This document shows, in pieces, positions 33,168 to 42,950 of a DNA stretch of 64,000 nt. Both the position numbers and the translations under genes were made by a program. Below the pieces are notes generated by a model. That model searched no databases. It had not been told where the DNA came from and saw only the letters and a list, made by a program, of their open reading frames with translations. The DNA is from an uncultured Acetatifactor sp. (GTDB lineage: Bacteria; Bacillota; Clostridia; Lachnospirales; Lachnospiraceae). Each line of letters begins with the position of its first letter. The first letter of the stretch is position 1. The stretch covers positions 106,644-170,643 of the forward strand of contig CAJUGH010000006.1 of the NCBI GenBank assembly GCA_910586215.1, read 5' to 3'.

Positions 33168-33965
33168 TCAAATCCTTTTCCGGATATCTTCCACTTCCCC
33201 TTCCGGCATCCGAAGTCCCTCCAGTATATCCTCCAGTTCTGCCCAGCCCTCCACTGTCAGAATCCCTTCCTTCCGCTCATAAGGCATATCTATGGCCCCC
33301 AGGTACCACACAGGGAAGATACCCGCATTAGATGCCCCCACAATGTCGCATTCATAATCATCCCCCACATACCACACTTCCTCCGGGGACAGGTCTGCCA
33401 TCTCCAGGGCCAGTTCGAAGATCCTCCGATTAGGCTTCCGGTACAGATACTCACTGGTGGCCAGGATAAACTCAAATGTGTGCTCCGGGATACAGGCCCA
33501 GATCCGCTCCCTAAGCGCTTTCCCGGAAAAGGCCAGGTTGCTGACCACGCCGGTACGGATTCCCGTCCCGGCCAGATACTGCAGGAACCTCCCGATTCCC
33601 TCAGTGGCCCTGCCGGGAGAGGCCGCATCCCAGAACACCCGGTCCACCGCGTCCGCATCTATGGACAGTTCGATTCCCTGGGAAGTATATAAATAAGAGG
33701 TAAACATATGGTTGGGCACCTCCACCTGGAACTGGTGCCTGGTACTCTTATCTGCCCTTCCCAGTTCCCGGTTGATGGCATCCGCCTCTGCCTGGACCTG
33801 GGCTGCTGTCCGGTTGTACTTGTTCCTGGTAGCATACTGGAGTACCGCCTGGGTTCCCTTGATCCCATCAAATTTTGCCTGGTTGATCAAGGTCTGGCCA
33901 TAGTCGAAGAGGAGCATTTTCGGAGGATGTGTAGGAAAGGGTAAATCTATTGAAAATGTCTGCAT
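33168..33965 (-). CDS. HAD-family hydrolase
   Basis: A 265-residue haloacid-dehalogenase-type phosphatase. Motif I is LLFDYGQTL (nucleophile Asp near residue 19), motif II TGVVSNLAFSG, motif III in LYRKPNRRIFELAL, motif IV WYVGDDYECDIVGASNAG. A helical cap lies between motifs I and II, as in class I enzymes of the YjjG/PGP type. The substrate is unknown. The ATG at 33965 has AAGGAGGG six bases upstream, which decides it over 33986. Confidence 0.85.
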   Translation of the reverse strand: MQTFSIDLPFPTHPPKMLLFDYGQTLINQAKFDGIKGTQAVLQYATRNKYNRTAAQVQAEADAINRELGRADKSTRHQFQVEVPNHMFTSYLYTSQGIELSIDADAVDRVFWDAASPGRATEGIGRFLQYLAGTGIRTGVVSNLAFSGKALRERIWACIPEHTFEFILATSEYLYRKPNRRIFELALEMADLSPEEVWYVGDDYECDIVGASNAGIFPVWYLGAIDMPYERKEGILTVEGWAELEDILEGLRMPEGEVEDIRKRI

Positions 33966-34029
33966 CTGGTGCCCTCCTTTTTGCATATCAGTATATTATG
34001 AAAACTCTGTATCCTTTGGAATCCATTCC

Positions 34030-37000
34030 TTATTTTAACTCAAATTCATTTCCAGAACTGTCGTAATATGTCCAATCTATATTGTTTCCAGATGCATCAT
34101 AGATATATTCTATTTCTGCGTATCCTCCTGGTATATTGACAGGCTCCTGGTCCTCATCCCAATAGCGCACATATTCCAACTGCCCTTTCTCATTGTAAGA
34201 CCATTCACATTCCGCATAGCCATTCTGCTTATGCATCACAGGATTTCTATCTGTATCCAGATACTGCTTCCGTTCCAAAGTACCCTGCTCGTTATAGGTA
34301 TATCGAATCGCGAAATATCCCACATCCTTTCGAATCACTGGCTGATATTCCGATCCGCCATTGATATAATATGCATCCCATATCATATGGTCATATTCAT
34401 CATATGCCATAAAATTTAATATGGCCCCATAATCCTTGCGGATTGATTCTCTCCCGTCCAATCCGCAATACCAAATATAAGTACAGTTCCCTCTTTCATC
34501 ATATGCATATTGATATTCTGCACATTTTTCCTTTCTGCTTATAACGGGCTGCCCTTCCTCATCATAGTAAGATTCTGATATGCACTGCCCTTTTTCATTA
34601 TACCTATACTTTATCATTGCATATCCCGCATCCGGCCTTGTAATCGGTTTCCTTTCTGTATCCCAATATTGCTTTTCCTTCTCCTTACCATTTTCATACG
34701 TTACCACATATACCGCATAGCCAGAATCTGCCCTTATTACAAGTTCTTCATCCTTATCACAATAAGACTCTTTTATCACTTGTCCCATGGCATCATATTC
34801 TTTCTTGATCTGTGCGCAGCCATAATCCTTCCTGGTAATCATTCCCCCATCTGAATCCAGATACTGGATTCCTGTATGATTCCCCAGTTCATCATAGGTA
34901 TACTGCATGCCATAACAAAGATATTTTGTATTCAGGACCGGCTGTCCGTCCCTGTCCAAATACCGGTACCGGGCCTCCCGCCCATAGGCATCATAGTCGA
35001 GTTTCAGTACGGCTGTACCGGTTTCCCAGTCCAGCATAAGGGCATCCTGTATATCGTAATATCTGATTTCCAAACACCGGTGGTAGGAATCAAAGACCTT
35101 TTCCCAGGAGGCATAGCCCACATCCTTTCGGTACACAGGCTGTCCTTTTGCATCAAAATAAGATTCTTTGATAACAGATCCGAAATCATCATACTCCTCC
35201 CGGATCTGCGCACAGCCATAATCCGCCCGGTTTATGGGCTGTCCATCCATCCCATAGTAGCAGATTTCTGCCATATTTCCGTTTTCATAGTGATATGTAA
35301 TCATTGCACAGTCATGTTCCGTACTGATAATGGCTTTCCCATCTGTTCCATAAAAAGCCTGTGAAGTCATCCTCCCATACGCATCGTATTCGTATTTCAC
35401 TATGGCATACCCCATATCCTTCCGCAGCACCAGGCTGCCATCCAGGCCATAATATCTGCTTTCCAGCAGCATGCCGTTTTCAGCGAATACCTCTTCGTAG
35501 GATGCATACCCCTTCTCCTTCCACACCGCCGGCTGATCCTCCGGATCCAGGTAAGCTTCCCCAATCAGCCGTCCCGAATCACTATATGTCTGAACGATCT
35601 GTGCAAACCCGAAATCTATCCGGGTCATCAGACTTCCATCCGCAGACAGGTAGCGTATTTCCTTACGGTTCCCTTTTTCATCATAAAGGTATTCCATCCC
35701 GGCGCAACAATAGTAGGTGCTTATAACCGGCTGTTCATCAATTCCATAATACGTATAGAGCTTAGCCCTTCCGTAGGTATCGTACTCCAGCCTTGCGATG
35801 GCATATCCATACTCTTTCCTCCAGGTGAGTTTTTCATCAGTACCATAATATCTGCTCTCGCTCCATCTGCCTGTTTTTTCATCATAAATGTTTTCATAGG
35901 AGGCGCAACCGCTGTCCTTTCGAATCACTGGCTGCCCCTTGGCATCAAAGTAGGAAGCTTTTACAAGATTGCCCCTGCCATCATATTCCTTACATATCTC
36001 CGCACAACCGTAATCGGCCCGGTTCATCAGCCCGCCATCAAAATCCAGATACTGGATTCTGGTTTCATTTCCTTTCTCATCATAGAAAGTTTTTATGCCA
36101 GCGCATTGGTATTTGGAACTGATCACCGGCCTTTTGTCTACCCCGAAGAAGAAGCATCCTTCCTCCTTTCCATATGTATGATAGCTCCATCTCTTTATGG
36201 CGCAACCGGTCTCTTTATCCGGAACCAGCTCTTTCTGCAGGCCATAATATCGCCGCTCTGCCATCCTGCCTTCTACATACGTATCTTCATAGGAAGCATA
36301 GCCAACGTCTTTCCGTATAACCGGCCTTCCATCCGCGCCAAAGTAGGATTCACAGACCAGCCTCCCCGCCTCGTCATATTGCTTACGCACATGGGCGCAG
36401 CCATAATCGCTTCGGGCTGCCGGATTCCCATCGATTCCCAAATAGCTGGTCTGTATCCGCAGCCCCCTTTTGTCATAGGTGAACAAGAAACCTGCACAGT
36501 GATATTCCGTCCCGATCACCCGCTCCCCGTTTTCCCCATAAAAATATTGTGCCTTCAACTCATCCCATTCGTTGTATACATTGCGTATCATAGCATAGTC
36601 TGCATCCTCGCGCAAGGTCAGCTTTCCCTCTATATCCTTATACCTGGCCTCCACCCAGTTTCCGCGCTCATCATAGTCCTGTTCGAAAGAAGCATACCCA
36701 TATCCCTTGCGCACTACAGGTTCTGTCACATCATCTGCCTCATCATCTGTCTTAGCAACAAAGTAAGACTCCTGCAAAAGCTTACAGGTTCTGGGATCAT
36801 ATACCCTGTAGACTTTTGCAAAACCATAGTCGTCCCTGTTCCATAAGTGCCCATCCGGGCCAAGGTACTGCGTTTCAATCTCATTCCCGTAATCATCATA
36901 TTTTGACAAGATTTTTGCACAATGATATTTTGAACTAATGACCGGCTGTTCCTCCGTGTCAAAATAAGCCTGTGAAATTCGGTTCCCTTCTTCATCGTAT

Positions 37001-40000
37001 TCATATCGGATGACTGCATACCCTGTATCCGTACGCATTGCCAATCTTTCTTGGTCTTCCTGAAAATCATAATACCTGCATTCCTTCAAGGTGCCATCAC
37101 TATTATATAAATTTTCATACATGGCATAGCCATACCCTTTGTAAACCGCATGAGCGTCTGCGGCATCAAAATAAGCTTCTGTTATCAGCTTCCCCAAATT
37201 GTCATATGTCCTACGTACCTGGGCAAAGCCATATTTGCTTACATTCAGCAAATGGTCATCAAAATCCAGATACTGGATTTCAATTTCATTCCCTTTTTCA
37301 TCATAGAATGTTTTTATGCCTGCACATTGATATTTGGAACTGATAACCGGCTGTCCGTCCACTCCGAGGAACCGGAAGAGCTTATACTGTTCTTCCTCGT
37401 TGTACTCAAATTGTATCACCGCATATCCGGTATCCTTACATAAAACCAGATTACCGTCCAGGCCATAATATTGCTGCCTCGAAACATTCCCGTTATCGTC
37501 ATAATCATAGCAGATAGATGCGCAGCCAATATCACTGCGCAGGGCAGGATGACCTTTCGTATCAAAGTACCATTCCTGCTGTTTGAATCCTTTTTCATAA
37601 TAATAGGCTGTATCACATATCCCCGTTGTTTTATCCACAACAGCACATAACACCTGGTTCCGATACCCCTCATAGTGCTGACGGACCAGCTGTCCCGCCT
37701 CAAACTCCTGGTAGATGACAGCATATCCTGTGTCCAGACGGTTTGTGGGCTTTTCATCCGCATCCTTATACCATATACGGCTCACATTGCCGTCATCTGC
37801 ATATTCATATAAAATTTCTGCCACTGCATAGTCACTTCTGCATGTTATGGTATCGTCTATATCACGATATGTTTCCTGTATCAATGCACCGTTTTTGTTA
37901 TATAAATAATCTACTGCTGCATACCCCAGTCCCGGAAGATAAACCGGTTCTCCCATGGAATCATAATAGGACTTCGATACCACATCACTCTCTCCCTGCC
38001 TTCTATATCGGAACTGCACAGAAGAATATCCTTCCTTTTTGTTTGTGATCCGGTCTTCGTCCATGCCTATGTATTCAATGCTCTTAATTTTATCATCTTC
38101 CGGACGGTATAATGTTCTTACCTGGGCATAACCATCCTCAATGGGGCAAAGTTTCCCGTCCAGCCCCAGGTAAGTCTCTTCTATAACCCTCTTCTTGTCA
38201 TCATACACTGTTTTTTGTGCAGCATATCCCTTTTCATTTATGATAGCATTGCCATTTTCATCGCAATATTCTATCAATGTGTATTCATTTGTAATGGTAT
38301 TTCTAATCAACGTATAATTACGTTTCCTGTCCTGCTCCTTTATCAGACGATTCCCGTCATATCGTGGATCATCGAATTTATTGGCTTTATCTATGTTCTG
38401 CCTCCCCAGTCCGGGCTGTTCCACCCAGATATTTTTCTCCTCCTTCTCCCAGTCTGCGTTTTGAGAGAGCGATTCCTGTGTCCGGTAACCATCTTTAGAA
38501 GATGTGAATCCCAAAGTCCCTGACGCCCCTGAAGATAACCGGACAGTTTCTTTCGCATCCAGGGTAACCTCGATGATCTCCTCATCCCCATCCATCTTCA
38601 AGGAAAAGAAGACAGACTGGCTGTCCAACTGCTTATTACGGACCGGTAGTTCATCCACCCCGCGATAAGCTTCAGATAGCAGACGTCCCTCATCATTATA
38701 TCCGTAGACGTAGCAGTAGACCCCGTTGACATCGCAGCACCATCTGTTCCCTTTATCCTTCTGCCGGCGCTCTATTATATTTCCCTTCGGATCAAATTTT
38801 ATTTCTTCGCAGCAGACACCATAAAACCCTTCTGTCCTTTCTGTTCCGTTCTCATCACTGTAATATGAAATCTGACATCTTCCATCTTCATCATATTGAA
38901 ACGTAATCAACATGATTCCCTGCTTATTACAGACAGGCCTCCCATTTACATCCAGATAACAAATAGACTCTATCCGATTCTCCGGATCGTAGGTATATCT
39001 TTCCCCGTTGATACCATATGGGTTACAGACATTGGAGGCCAGCCTGCGCATTGTCGGCATTCCATTAGAATCATAACTGTTTTCTATCTGCCAGTAATTT
39101 GCGCCGCTTTCCATAGTCTGTCCATCCGGAAGACGCAGAAGGGTGGAGGATAACAACTGCGGAACTTCTTTTGAGGAATAAGTATCTATTTTAAGCCTTT
39201 CATACCCATCCCCGCTTAGTTCCAACAGAACCTTTCCGTTGCTGGCATAATAAGTCACCTTTTCCGGTTCCCGGCAGCCATGTCTTTTTGCCTGCTCATA
39301 ACATTCCTGCCCATAGGAATGAAATTTCTCTTTATTCTCCCGGTAACAGTACTCAATGCGGGCAGAAGGCTGAAACAACGCCATTCCATAGGCAGAAGAG
39401 TATTGCCGCATAAGCTCCAGCTGGCCATATGCATCAACATAAGTCAATGTCATACGATGTTTCCGGGGATAGTCGTCAATCCGCCAGTATCCGGCCCTGC
39501 CGACCAAGTCCTCTGAAGACAAAGGTTCTCCAACTCCATCCGGTATCCCATAAAACTCTATAACCGCTTCATAGTATTCTGTATCGCATTTATTAAAATA
39601 GACATACAATGCCAGGCCCGCCACTGCCGTCACACCGATACCACCACACAGACATACCATCTTCATCTTCGAAGATAATGCATCCCAGAAACACACTGCT
39701 TTCTTCCATGTCTCCCGTATGCGGATACCGAGACCCTTCCAACGTTTTGCACCAATCACGCCCAAAAATTCACAGAAAATCACGCTCCAAATGATAACAG
39801 GAGCCACCTTGGAAAAATAATACAAAAACATTTCTCCTTGATACTCGGCATCTGCAAGACTAAGGGAACGGTATACTTCAAAAGCCGCAAAGCCAGTAAG
39901 CAACGAGGCAATATTAAACCAGCTGGCGCTTTTGCCTCTCCGCAACAATGCTTTCCCCAGGAAAGTCCCTGCTTTCTGTAATACATTGGATGACATCTTT

Positions 40001-40035
40001 TTCATCCAGGAAAATACCTTTCGTATCTTCTCCAT
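34030..40035 (-). CDS. Giant membrane-anchored YD-like super-repeat protein
   Basis: A 2001-residue protein. The Lys/Arg-rich N-terminus is followed by three hydrophobic segments (about 40-60, 70-96, 126-147); the positive loop between the second and third (KRWKGLGIRIRETWKK) suggests that the long C-terminal part is outside the cell. From about residue 615 to the end it consists of about 42 units of about 33 residues, each like GYA-(5)-YDE-G-(5)-Y-G-DG-PV. Four unit types alternate (marked by SSKY-CAGI, DYG-A, RKD-GYASYE and GYAI--EYD), giving a super-repeat of about 132 residues, about eight times. It resembles Rhs/YD repeats but has no RHS core, toxin tail or protease site. The ATG at 40035 has AAGGAAG upstream. 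A strong promoter lies about 190 bases before it. Confidence 0.75.
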   Translation of the reverse strand: MEKIRKVFSWMKKMSSNVLQKAGTFLGKALLRRGKSASWFNIASLLTGFAAFEVYRSLSLADAEYQGEMFLYYFSKVAPVIIWSVIFCEFLGVIGAKRWKGLGIRIRETWKKAVCFWDALSSKMKMVCLCGGIGVTAVAGLALYVYFNKCDTEYYEAVIEFYGIPDGVGEPLSSEDLVGRAGYWRIDDYPRKHRMTLTYVDAYGQLELMRQYSSAYGMALFQPSARIEYCYRENKEKFHSYGQECYEQAKRHGCREPEKVTYYASNGKVLLELSGDGYERLKIDTYSSKEVPQLLSSTLLRLPDGQTMESGANYWQIENSYDSNGMPTMRRLASNVCNPYGINGERYTYDPENRIESICYLDVNGRPVCNKQGIMLITFQYDEDGRCQISYYSDENGTERTEGFYGVCCEEIKFDPKGNIIERRQKDKGNRWCCDVNGVYCYVYGYNDEGRLLSEAYRGVDELPVRNKQLDSQSVFFSLKMDGDEEIIEVTLDAKETVRLSSGASGTLGFTSSKDGYRTQESLSQNADWEKEEKNIWVEQPGLGRQNIDKANKFDDPRYDGNRLIKEQDRKRNYTLIRNTITNEYTLIEYCDENGNAIINEKGYAAQKTVYDDKKRVIEETYLGLDGKLCPIEDGYAQVRTLYRPEDDKIKSIEYIGMDEDRITNKKEGYSSVQFRYRRQGESDVVSKSYYDSMGEPVYLPGLGYAAVDYLYNKNGALIQETYRDIDDTITCRSDYAVAEILYEYADDGNVSRIWYKDADEKPTNRLDTGYAVIYQEFEAGQLVRQHYEGYRNQVLCAVVDKTTGICDTAYYYEKGFKQQEWYFDTKGHPALRSDIGCASICYDYDDNGNVSRQQYYGLDGNLVLCKDTGYAVIQFEYNEEEQYKLFRFLGVDGQPVISSKYQCAGIKTFYDEKGNEIEIQYLDFDDHLLNVSKYGFAQVRRTYDNLGKLITEAYFDAADAHAVYKGYGYAMYENLYNSDGTLKECRYYDFQEDQERLAMRTDTGYAVIRYEYDEEGNRISQAYFDTEEQPVISSKYHCAKILSKYDDYGNEIETQYLGPDGHLWNRDDYGFAKVYRVYDPRTCKLLQESYFVAKTDDEADDVTEPVVRKGYGYASFEQDYDERGNWVEARYKDIEGKLTLREDADYAMIRNVYNEWDELKAQYFYGENGERVIGTEYHCAGFLFTYDKRGLRIQTSYLGIDGNPAARSDYGCAHVRKQYDEAGRLVCESYFGADGRPVIRKDVGYASYEDTYVEGRMAERRYYGLQKELVPDKETGCAIKRWSYHTYGKEEGCFFFGVDKRPVISSKYQCAGIKTFYDEKGNETRIQYLDFDGGLMNRADYGCAEICKEYDGRGNLVKASYFDAKGQPVIRKDSGCASYENIYDEKTGRWSESRYYGTDEKLTWRKEYGYAIARLEYDTYGRAKLYTYYGIDEQPVISTYYCCAGMEYLYDEKGNRKEIRYLSADGSLMTRIDFGFAQIVQTYSDSGRLIGEAYLDPEDQPAVWKEKGYASYEEVFAENGMLLESRYYGLDGSLVLRKDMGYAIVKYEYDAYGRMTSQAFYGTDGKAIISTEHDCAMITYHYENGNMAEICYYGMDGQPINRADYGCAQIREEYDDFGSVIKESYFDAKGQPVYRKDVGYASWEKVFDSYHRCLEIRYYDIQDALMLDWETGTAVLKLDYDAYGREARYRYLDRDGQPVLNTKYLCYGMQYTYDELGNHTGIQYLDSDGGMITRKDYGCAQIKKEYDAMGQVIKESYCDKDEELVIRADSGYAVYVVTYENGKEKEKQYWDTERKPITRPDAGYAMIKYRYNEKGQCISESYYDEEGQPVISRKEKCAEYQYAYDERGNCTYIWYCGLDGRESIRKDYGAILNFMAYDEYDHMIWDAYYINGGSEYQPVIRKDVGYFAIRYTYNEQGTLERKQYLDTDRNPVMHKQNGYAECEWSYNEKGQLEYVRYWDEDQEPVNIPGGYAEIEYIYDASGNNIDWTYYDSSGNEFELK

Positions 40036-40223
40036 CCTGTTTCTTCCTTTATTTCGGGGTGTTGGTCATTTCTTGCTGGAATGAGTCATTCCACCAGAAA
40101 CTTAAACCAGCCTAGGCTTTGTGTAACTTTGATTAAGATTCAAGTAACTTCAAAAATGAATATAAGATTTGTGAATAGTTGCAAATAGTCAGAATTGGAT
40201 TGTTTGATCCTCTCGTTTTCTAT

Positions 40224-40253
40224 ATTATATACAGAAATATGGCCGTCTGTCAA
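40224..40253 (-). promoter_or_regulatory. Consensus sigma-A promoter of the giant repeat gene
   Basis: On the minus strand TTGACA (40253-40248), 18-bp spacer, TATAAT (40229-40224). Both hexamers are perfect. The leader of about 185 bases between it and the start at 40035 has no obvious terminator; I see no gene in 40036-40397. Confidence 0.85.
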
Positions 40254-40397
40254 TACGGCACAGGAAAAAGATGGCTTTGTGTCAGCAAATGTCCGGTGCT
40301 TCGATACCCTGCCGTTTCCTATAAACACAAAAGCCATTCGGCACATTTTTACAATACGCCAAACAGCCTTTTTACCATGGTCTTATTTCTTCCCGGT

Positions 40398-40925
40398 TTA
40401 CTCTTCCCCATCCTCTACCGGTTTCCACGCCTTGCCGAATTTCACATCCTTGAACAGCGCTGCCAGGCCCGTGATCTGTTTCAGCCGCAGGATCTCATCC
40501 ATGTCCATGCCCAGGTGCTTGGAGATCCACGCATCAGAACGGCCCAGTTCATGCAGTTCCTTCACAATGCTGCTCATCAGTTCCACATGGTGGGTACCCC
40601 TGGCCCGGTTATGGCGTATGGTGCTGGCCATCCTCTGGTCAATGGGCTTATCGATGACGGAGACCGGCAGCATTCCCCCTTCCCGCTCATAGATATCCTT
40701 GTGTTCCAGCATTACCCGGTAGCGGTGGAAACCGTCCACGATGATATACTGGTCCTTGTCCTCCGCATAATAGCAGACAATGGGCATGGTATAGCCGTCT
40801 GCCCGGATGCTCTCATACAGCAGACGCATCTCCGGCGGGGCCACCTTGTTGGGATTGTAGGTGTTGGCCTTGATCTTATCCACCGGGACCGGGATTACCT
40901 TGTATACAGGGCTTTTATATTCCAT
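40398..40925 (-). CDS. ParB/sulfiredoxin-like protein, IbrB type
   Basis: A 175-residue protein. A ParB/Srx-like core (about 10-115) has VDKIKANTYNPN, RLLYESIRADGYTMPIV and YIIVDGFHRYRVML, followed by an HNRARGTHH segment and an HTH-like helical part (SDAWISKHLGMDMDEILRLKQ). Unlike plasmid ParB it has no partner ParA or dimer domain. It resembles IbrB, which is found beside IbrA in E. coli and in phage-related loci. It overlaps the end of the IbrA-like gene by 11 bases, so the two are translated together. DndB-like or nucleotide-switch roles are only inference. Confidence 0.8.
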   Translation of the reverse strand: MEYKSPVYKVIPVPVDKIKANTYNPNKVAPPEMRLLYESIRADGYTMPIVCYYAEDKDQYIIVDGFHRYRVMLEHKDIYEREGGMLPVSVIDKPIDQRMASTIRHNRARGTHHVELMSSIVKELHELGRSDAWISKHLGMDMDEILRLKQITGLAALFKDVKFGKAWKPVEDGEE

Positions 40926-42246
40926 ATTCCATCTCCTCTACCGCCTGGTATTTGCGGCGAATTGCATCTACATATTTCTGTTGCTGCCTGGACATGCCAA
41001 AACCCATGAACCGGCAGTTATGGTCATTTTTCAAGATGCAGAAACACATGCGCTTCCAGCTTGGCACATCCTTGGTGGTCTTGATGTCGTCCGTATGGTC
41101 CGGAATCTTTCCCACGAAGATAATCCTGGACTTCCGGTTCAAAGTGTAATTGGATACCCCGTTGCGCCGTATCTGGTAGCCATGGTCCAGCAGTTCCTGT
41201 ATGGTGTCCTCGTCCAGTCCGCCCCCGGTGTTGTGCCAGAATATGATGGAGGTGTTGAATTTCTTGGCATAATTGTTCCGGAGGCGCTTGGGCAGGGTAT
41301 CCAGCAGGAACCGGGTATAGGACTCCCAGGTATGTCCCTCCGGCAGGGTCACATTCCGATATCCCATGGCCCTGGTCCTGCCATAGATACAGGCAAAATT
41401 AGCCCCCCGCACCCTTCCCACCAGCTTCACCCAGATCTCCGGGTCTATGACCCGGTACAGGTTCAAGGAATCCTTGGAATAATCATTGAAAGGGGAAGCC
41501 ACCCGCATCTGGGATACCTTCAGCCCGGCCATGTAGTAGAGGTCATAGAGACGGTTGTAGTCATATCCAAAGAGATAATTGGCATGCCACACATCACTTA
41601 AGGACCAGTCGTAGATGGGGGATGCACACCACACGTCCTTGAACTGTTTGCTGATCCAGCATTCCCCCTTATATCCGTACTTCTTGTTCAGAAAGCCGCT
41701 GTATCTCTGGAGGGATTCCTCTGCCCGCATACCCAGCAGGCACACGGTCTTCTTCATCCCGTGTTCCGTCCTGTACCACCTGCCAAACTGTTTGGCCAGG
41801 TCCTCCTGGTGCATCCGGTAGCGGTAAGTGGAGATGGGATTGTTCTCCAGGTTGATCACGTATTCCTTCTCCGGCATAGGGCGGACCCAGGCTTCCCGCC
41901 TGGTGTCATCCCAGGGATACCAGTACATCTCATAGCTGCTCAGGGCCGTCCGGGTGGCCATGGGCAGGCACACCCAATAGGCTTCCACCTGGTGTTTCAC
42001 CCGCTCGAAGGTTCTCTCGATATACTCGGTGGTCACAGTATACTGGGCCTCAAAATCCTGGTGAAACACCCCCACCATCCTGTCCGGATACCATCTGTTC
42101 CGGTAGTCCAGCACCAGGTTCAGCAGCAGGCCACTGTCCTTTCCTCCTGAAAAAGATATGTATATATTGTCAAATTCCTCGAACAGCAGCTTCATCCTGT
42201 CCTGGAAAGTCTCATACACATTTTTCTCTCCGTATTCTCTCAGCAT
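40915..42246 (-). CDS. PAPS-reductase-family protein, IbrA type (DUF3440)
   Basis: A 443-residue protein. The PP-loop SFSGGKDSGLLLNLVLDY (about 31-48) is the ATP pyrophosphatase motif of PAPS reductases; the reductase Cys motif ECGLH is absent, so it is not a sulfate reductase. The central part has LLGMRAEESLQRYSGF and WCASPIYDWSLSDVWHANYLFGYDYN, and the C-terminal domain (about 300-443; HNTGGGLDEDTIQELLDHG; WKRMCFCILKNDHNC) corresponds to DUF3440. This architecture fits IbrA. DndC, which puts sulfur into DNA, belongs to the same superfamily. The ATG at 42246 is the first of the frame. Divergent from a PadR gene. Confidence 0.83.
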   Translation of the reverse strand: MLREYGEKNVYETFQDRMKLLFEEFDNIYISFSGGKDSGLLLNLVLDYRNRWYPDRMVGVFHQDFEAQYTVTTEYIERTFERVKHQVEAYWVCLPMATRTALSSYEMYWYPWDDTRREAWVRPMPEKEYVINLENNPISTYRYRMHQEDLAKQFGRWYRTEHGMKKTVCLLGMRAEESLQRYSGFLNKKYGYKGECWISKQFKDVWCASPIYDWSLSDVWHANYLFGYDYNRLYDLYYMAGLKVSQMRVASPFNDYSKDSLNLYRVIDPEIWVKLVGRVRGANFACIYGRTRAMGYRNVTLPEGHTWESYTRFLLDTLPKRLRNNYAKKFNTSIIFWHNTGGGLDEDTIQELLDHGYQIRRNGVSNYTLNRKSRIIFVGKIPDHTDDIKTTKDVPSWKRMCFCILKNDHNCRFMGFGMSRQQQKYVDAIRRKYQAVEEMEYGI

Positions 42247-42463
42247 GTCATTCCCTCGTTGTCAGTTGCCTTCCAGAGTATCTGTGTCATGTCTTTTTCC
42301 ATGCATTGGTTCCATACATGTAGATACCGAATTTTCCAATTTTTTCCAATTCATTTTTCAATTTACCACAGAAAGAGACAAAATACAACAAAATGTACGA
42401 TATTTCTGCTGCTGAGTGAACCATAACCAGTAACCGGAATGAACCGTACCGCATTTTCTGTCA

Positions 42464-42486
42464 TATATATTTTATTCAAATATATA
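42464..42486 (+). promoter_or_regulatory. AT-rich dyad upstream of the PadR operon
   Basis: TATATATTT (42464-42472) and AAATATATA (42478-42486) are perfect inverted repeats five bases apart, ending three bases before the -35. Candidate operator or UP-like element. The rest of 42247-42463 holds A/T runs and short repeats (CCAATTTTTTCCAAT) but I could not place a good ibrA promoter. Confidence 0.5.
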
Positions 42487-42488
42487 CA

Positions 42489-42517
42489 TTGACAGGCGAG
42501 GTATATTGATGTATAGT
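42489..42517 (+). promoter_or_regulatory. Promoter of the PadR operon
   Basis: TTGACA (42489-42494), 17-bp spacer, TATAGT (42512-42517), about 70 bases before padR. Confidence 0.82.
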
Positions 42518-42584
42518 ATAACCAACCTGCCAGATACAAATTAGGAGAAGTGTCTTCCTATATTTCAAGGAAAGGAGGCTGTTC

Positions 42585-42908
42585 ATGTCCATTACATCCG
42601 ACATTCTGCGGGGACATACGGAGGCCATCATCCTATCCCACCTGTTGGAACAGGACAGTTATGGCTACCAGATTAATAAGGACATCATGAAGAAAACGGA
42701 TAACCGGTGTGAATTGAAGGAAGCTACGCTGTATTCTGCTTTCCGTCGGCTGGAACAGGCTGGTTATATCCGCACCTACTGGGGAGATGAGACCGTGGGG
42801 GCCAGACGCCGCTACTACTCTATCACGGAGGAAGGGCACCGGGCCTATCAGTCCTACAAGAGGGACTGGGAAGAAGCCAAGGCCACCATCGACCAGTTAC
42901 TCACATGA
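42585..42908 (+). CDS. PadR-family transcriptional regulator
   Basis: A 107-residue winged-helix regulator: LRGHTEAIILSHLLEQDSYG at the start, then KEATLYSAFRRLEQAGYI (recognition helix and wing) and RRRYYSITEEGHRAYQS. PadR proteins of this size often repress their own operon and respond to envelope stress. An AAAGGAGG site precedes the ATG. First gene of a three-gene run with the DUF1700 and DUF4097 proteins. Confidence 0.92.
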   Translation: MSITSDILRGHTEAIILSHLLEQDSYGYQINKDIMKKTDNRCELKEATLYSAFRRLEQAGYIRTYWGDETVGARRRYYSITEEGHRAYQSYKRDWEEAKATIDQLLT

Positions 42909-42950
42909 TATTCTATCCAGACTATATCAACATGAAAGGAAACCATTCTA

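Noticed and set aside
34030..37600. Regular DNA repeats that might suggest a CRISPR array
   Set aside because: The period is protein-level (33 and 132 residues) with divergent codons, inside one continuous frame; no identical repeats with unique spacers.
34030..40035. Rhs/polymorphic toxin with immunity gene
   Set aside because: No RHS core, no pre-toxin cleavage motif and no variable C-terminal toxin; repeats run to the last residues, and no small immunity-like gene follows.
40915..42246. True PAPS reductase for sulfate assimilation
   Set aside because: The catalytic ECGLH-type Cys motif is absent, DUF3440 is present, and no cys genes are nearby.
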